A program made the position numbers and the translations under genes. DNA of 64,000 nucleotides from Terriglobia bacterium. GTDB lineage: Bacteria > Acidobacteriota > Thermoanaerobaculia > Thermoanaerobaculales > Thermoanaerobaculaceae. Of the stretch, positions 62,140 through 64,000 are shown piece by piece; the stretch's first letter is position 1, and each line of letters opens with the position of its first letter. The notes beneath the pieces are model-generated. The model was not told the DNA's origin. It saw only the letters and a list, made by a program, of their open reading frames with translations, and searched no databases. The stretch lies in contig JAIQFQ010000005.1 in assembly GCA_020073245.1 (NCBI GenBank), positions 1 through 64,000 of the forward strand, read 5' to 3'.

Positions 62140-63702
62140 ATGTCGACCAAGAGGCGCCTCCTGACGGCCACCGGAGGCATGGCCTTGGTCACGCTGGCGA
62201 GCCGGCTCTCGGGGCTCGTCCGTGACAAGGTGGTGGCCTACCTGCTCGGGGCCGGCCTCGTCGCCGACGCCTTCTACACGGCGTTTCGCATCCCCAACAT
62301 GTTCCGGCAGCTCCTGGCCGAAGGTGCTCTCCACGCCGCGTTCATCCCGACCCTCGCGGAGCTCAAGTCGTCCGGCGATGAGGGCCGCTCGCGGGCGTTC
62401 GTCCGGGCGATGACCTCGCTTCTGTTGCTGGCGTTGCCGGTCGTGGTCGCAGCCGGCGTCCTCGCGGCGCCGTGGCTCGTGCACCTCTTCGCGGCCAAGT
62501 TCGCGGCAAACCCGGAGAAGTTCGCCCTCACGGTGCGCCTCACCCGGCTCATGTTCCCGTACCTCGGTCTGATCTCGCTGGCCGCGCTCGCCCAGGGTGT
62601 GCTCAACGCCTCGGACCGGTTCCTGCTGCCGGCGGCGACGCCGATCGGCCTCAACCTTTGCATCGTGGCCGGAACCGTCACCGGCGTCGTCGTGTTCGGC
62701 GGCCGCGCCGAGTGGATGGCGGCGGGTGTGCTGGCCGGCGGGTTCTCCCAGCTCGCGATCCAGTGGCTGGGGTGCGGCCGCGTCGGCCTGCCTTTGCTGC
62801 CGGGGCCGGGTGTGCTTCGCATCCCCGAGATCCGCCGCGTCCTGCTCAAGATGGCCCCGACCGTCACGACGCTCGGAATCTATCCCCTGACGGTGCTGCT
62901 CTCCACCCGCTTCGCATCGGAGGTCGGCGAGGGGGCGGTGACCTGCATCTACAACGCCTCGCGCCTCAACGAGCTGGTCTACGGCGTCGTGATCGTCCAG
63001 CTCACGACGGCGGTGTTGCCCATGCTCGCCGCCGAGAAGTTGGCGAGCGAGGCTGCCGCTCGCGGCACCCTGGGGTTCGCGATGCGTCTGCTCTCCGCGG
63101 TCGCGCTGCCGAGCACCGCGTTCAGCGTCGTGCTGGCGACCGCGATCACGGGCGCGTTCTTCGGCGGCGGAAAGTACGGGGTTTCGGCGGTCCACACGAC
63201 CGCCGCCGCGCTGGTCATGTACTCCCTCGGGATGCCGTTCCTCGGCCTGACCAAGCTGCTCGCGAGCGCCTCGTTCGCGTGGAACGACACGCGCTCGCCG
63301 GTGATCGCGTCGATCGTCAACCTGGTGGTCTTCTTCGTCCTGGGCGTAACGCTGACGGGGCCGTTCGGCGTGCAGGGCGTGGCGGCGGCTGCCTCCGGCG
63401 GGCAGCTCGCAAACGCCGCAACGCTCCTGTGGCTCGACGGCCGCCACAGGCGGCTGCCGCGGTTCCTGGACATCCTGCCGGCGGTCGGGCGCCACGCCGT
63501 CGCCGCGATCGGCCTGGCGGCGGCGGGGTTCTACCTCAACCGCCTCGCGCCGGTTCCGCTCCGCACCAGCGTACGCTCGCTCGCGCAGCTTTCGGCCTAC
63601 GCGCTGCTCTGCGGCTCGGTCTACCTGGGCCTCCTGGTTGCACTGGGCTCCGAGGAGTGGCGGGAGGCGCGCGAGTTCCTGCGGCGGAGGCGCGCGGCAT
63701 GA
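62140..63702 (+). CDS. murJ: Lipid II flippase MurJ
   Basis: 520 residues, about 14 membrane helices. A-T-G-G-M-A-L-V-T-L-A-S-R-L-S-G-L-V-R-D and A-D-A-F-Y-T-A-F-R-I-P-N-M-F-R-Q-L-L-A-E-G-A-L are MVF/MurJ signatures, as is R-F-A-S-E-V-G-E-G-A-V-T. It moves lipid II across the inner membrane for peptidoglycan synthesis. TAGAGT lies seven bases before ATG 62140, so this start also looks leaderless, although GGGG is close to the ATG. Its stop overlaps dtd. Confidence 0.93.
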   Translation: MSTKRRLLTATGGMALVTLASRLSGLVRDKVVAYLLGAGLVADAFYTAFRIPNMFRQLLAEGALHAAFIPTLAELKSSGDEGRSRAFVRAMTSLLLLALPVVVAAGVLAAPWLVHLFAAKFAANPEKFALTVRLTRLMFPYLGLISLAALAQGVLNASDRFLLPAATPIGLNLCIVAGTVTGVVVFGGRAEWMAAGVLAGGFSQLAIQWLGCGRVGLPLLPGPGVLRIPEIRRVLLKMAPTVTTLGIYPLTVLLSTRFASEVGEGAVTCIYNASRLNELVYGVVIVQLTTAVLPMLAAEKLASEAAARGTLGFAMRLLSAVALPSTAFSVVLATAITGAFFGGGKYGVSAVHTTAAALVMYSLGMPFLGLTKLLASASFAWNDTRSPVIASIVNLVVFFVLGVTLTGPFGVQGVAAAASGGQLANAATLLWLDGRHRRLPRFLDILPAVGRHAVAAIGLAAAGFYLNRLAPVPLRTSVRSLAQLSAYALLCGSVYLGLLVALGSEEWREAREFLRRRRAA

Positions 63703-64000
63703 GGATCGTCGTGCAGCGCGTCCTCCGCGCCTCGGTGACCGTCGACAGCAAGGTCGTCGGGGCGATCGGCCGCGGCCTCGTGCTGCTCGTCGGTGTGGAA
63801 ACCGGCGACGGGCCGGAGCAGGTCGAGCGCGCGGCCCACCGCTTCTCGACGCTGCGGGTGTTCTCGGACGACCGCGGCGCGATGAACCGGGGCCTCGACG
63901 AGGTCGGGGGCGAGATCCTGGTCATCTCGCAGTTCACCCTCGCGGGCTCGATCCGCCGCGGTCGCCGGCCGGACTTCGTGAGGGCGGCGCGCCCCGAGGA
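63699..64000 (+). CDS. dtd: D-aminoacyl-tRNA deacylase, 5' part
   Basis: First ~100 codons, running off the window end. M-R-I-V-V-Q-R-V-L-R-A-S-V-T-V opens the Dtd fold. I-S-Q-F-T-L-A-G is the active-site Ser-Gln-Phe-Thr segment and G-R-R-P-D-F-V-R-A-A matches the next block, before the cross-subunit Gly-Pro motif, which is outside the window. It removes D-amino acids from mischarged tRNA. ATGA overlap with murJ. Confidence 0.92.
   Translation, partial: MRIVVQRVLRASVTVDSKVVGAIGRGLVLLVGVETGDGPEQVERAAHRFSTLRVFSDDRGAMNRGLDEVGGEILVISQFTLAGSIRRGRRPDFVRAARPE

Noticed and set aside
61801-63495. Minus-strand frame of about 560 codons opposite murJ
   Set aside because: Low-complexity charged product; murJ is unmistakable.

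Overview
The window is 64 kb of GC-rich bacterial chromosome with dense, often ATGA-overlapping genes. It suggests an Acidobacteriota-like Gram-negative, probably aerobic organism. The grounds are a TonB-dependent receptor with an N-terminal carboxypeptidase-regulatory-like domain, heme A synthesis genes (ctaA and ctaB types), a MacAB-TolC-type exporter, several secreted barrel-like proteins, and peculiar intergenic arrays of 7-base words. The taxonomic call is inference.

Layout. 0-6.5 kb is accessory DNA: two consecutive large proteins each ending in a HEPN-type R-x4-H motif, an HNH nuclease, then toxin-antitoxin genes (a shortened HicB, an intact VapBC, and an AbrB antitoxin whose RelE-like toxin is cut off). 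6.8-16.3 kb is housekeeping: a retropepsin-PDZ protein, a nucleotidyltransferase pair, a radical SAM enzyme, DUF169, heme A/O synthesis with DUF3179, and QueE. 16.4-21.5 kb is a MarR-regulated MacA-MacB-TolC efflux operon. 21.7-29 kb holds an MscS channel, a membrane glycosyltransferase, outer-membrane proteins and pyruvate kinase. 29.2-36.7 kb is a metal (probably zinc) acquisition region: porin, ZnuA-type binding protein and permease (no ATPase seen), a ZIP transporter, a TonB receptor, and two small Cys/His secreted proteins. 37-40.7 kb carries PspC, nitroreductase, SurE, Pcm and acylphosphatase.

40.76-56.15 kb is an integrated mobile element in a tRNA-Arg(CCT) gene. The integrase lies next to the tRNA, and a copy of the tRNA 3' half marks the far end. 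In order it carries integrase, a zinc-ribbon regulator candidate, a divergent promoter, an excisionase-like gene, a primase-helicase with iteron-like repeats, PC4 and RuvC-like proteins, and small and large terminase. No portal, capsid or tail gene is present. Between the terminase and the right end is a cargo zone: a DUF3800 protein, an AbiU2-type HEPN protein, small membrane and zinc-ribbon proteins, a lipoprotein and an HNH nuclease. The element resembles a phage satellite or strongly reduced prophage with defence-type cargo.

56.2-64 kb returns to host genes: endonuclease V, a glycosyltransferase, asparagine synthase, SSB, MurJ and the start of dtd.

The most notable items are the HEPN-HEPN-HNH locus, the capsid-less packaging element with its cargo, the tRNA crossover that leaves a repairable mismatch, and the family of intergenic heptamer arrays in inverted pairs at several loci, each with a different word.
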